A DNA stretch of 64,000 bases from positions 1,860,001 to 1,924,000 of the forward strand of contig JAACJO010000003.1 in NCBI GenBank assembly GCA_013368445.1. Direction: 5' to 3'. How positions within the stretch are numbered: the stretch's first letter is position 1; every line of letters begins with the position of its first letter. The notes below the pieces were generated by a model that was given only the letters and a program-made list of their open reading frames with translations, did not search any database and was not told where the DNA came from. Positions 63,829-64,000 of the stretch are shown in pieces. The stretch is from Leucocoprinus leucothites. Taxonomy: Eukaryota > Basidiomycota > Agaricomycetes > Agaricales > Agaricaceae. The position numbers and the translations under genes were made by a program.

Positions 63829-63870
63829 TGCAACTTCAATCTGATGGTGATAACAATTCACAGCTCAAAT

Positions 63871-64000
63871 ATGAAAGCTTCTCTAGTGCTACCTTCGCTT
63901 GCCGCTTGGCTAGCGGGCACTGTATCTGCCCACACCATCTTACAGGAGTTATATGTCAATGGCGTATCTCAAGGACATATGCAGGGAATCCGTGTTCCCG
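63871..64000 (+). CDS. AA9 lytic polysaccharide monooxygenase (AA9-3), 3' partial
   Basis: The start of a further AA9 gene, cut by the right edge after 130 bp. Signal peptide MKASLVLPSLAAWLAGTVSA, mature start [20 protein letters not shown], with the copper-brace His1 and near identity to the start of AA9-2. The promoter block upstream is homologous to that of AA9-2. Whether a CBM1 follows, and whether the rest is intact, cannot be seen. Confidence 0.9.
   Translation, partial: MKASLVLPSLAAWLAGTVSAHTILQELYVNGVSQGHMQGIRVP

Larger units (their letters stand above)
62495..63870. other. 1.38-kb intergenic region before AA9-3
   Basis: Holds the F-box 3' flank, the CT-repeat area (62723-62781) and the AA9-3 promoter. 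From about 63620 it resembles the AA9-2 upstream region. No gene recognised. Confidence 0.5.

Overview
The window comes from a filamentous basidiomycete, most likely a plant-litter or wood-decaying Agaricomycete. Coding is split by many short introns (about 50 to 60 nt, GT-AG). The gene set is eukaryotic and fungal: phytochrome hybrid kinase, Pkc1, Cdc25, DASH complex, endosulfine, CBM1-bearing AA9 and agaric-type F-box and pseudokinase families. No rRNA, tRNA, CRISPR array or intact transposon was recognised. Gene models are hand-spliced from the sequence, so exon edges are more certain where a conserved domain crosses the junction.

Layout. 1-5652: phytochrome (+), cut by the left edge. 6366-8110: GT61-type glycosyltransferase (-). 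8301-11239: CWF19-like splicing factor (-), divergent from EFL1 (+, 11525-15424). 15613-20087: Cdc25-type Ras GEF (+). 20591-20941: DASH subunit Dad1 (+). 21116-25148: protein kinase C (-). 25439-27838: unrecognised acidic protein (+). 28173-28859: endosulfine Igo1 (+). 29415-31657: DNA polymerase alpha B subunit (+). 31733-33370: CobW/ZNG1 GTPase (-). 33526-34679: STYX-like phosphatase relative (+). 35003-36506: Hut1 nucleotide-sugar transporter (-). 36789-39491: Ser/Thr kinase (+). 40283-41861: Ssr4-like SWI/SNF-RSC subunit (-). 42018-44248: pseudokinase-like protein (+).

From 45.5 kb the window becomes richer in secreted carbohydrate-active enzymes, mixed with housekeeping genes. It holds an AA9-like protein whose first mature residue is Arg instead of His (45579-46773, -), proteasome ATPase Rpt5 (-), a membrane-anchored GH27 alpha-galactosidase with several exons of 17 nt or less (+), Eaf6 (+), exosome Rrp40 (-), ESCRT-I Vps37 (+), AA9 (56744-57708, +), AA9 with CBM1 (58953-60316, +), an F-box protein (60811-62494, +) and the start of another AA9 at 63871 that leaves the right edge.

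The two right-hand AA9 genes share an upstream block with an identical 20-bp core and a matching TATA box, which suggests duplication together with their promoters. AA9 enzymes cleave cellulose or related glucans oxidatively and GH27 removes alpha-galactose from galactomannans, so the right third looks like a small plant-cell-wall-degradation neighbourhood. The left two thirds are growth, signalling and information-processing genes with no evident common pathway.
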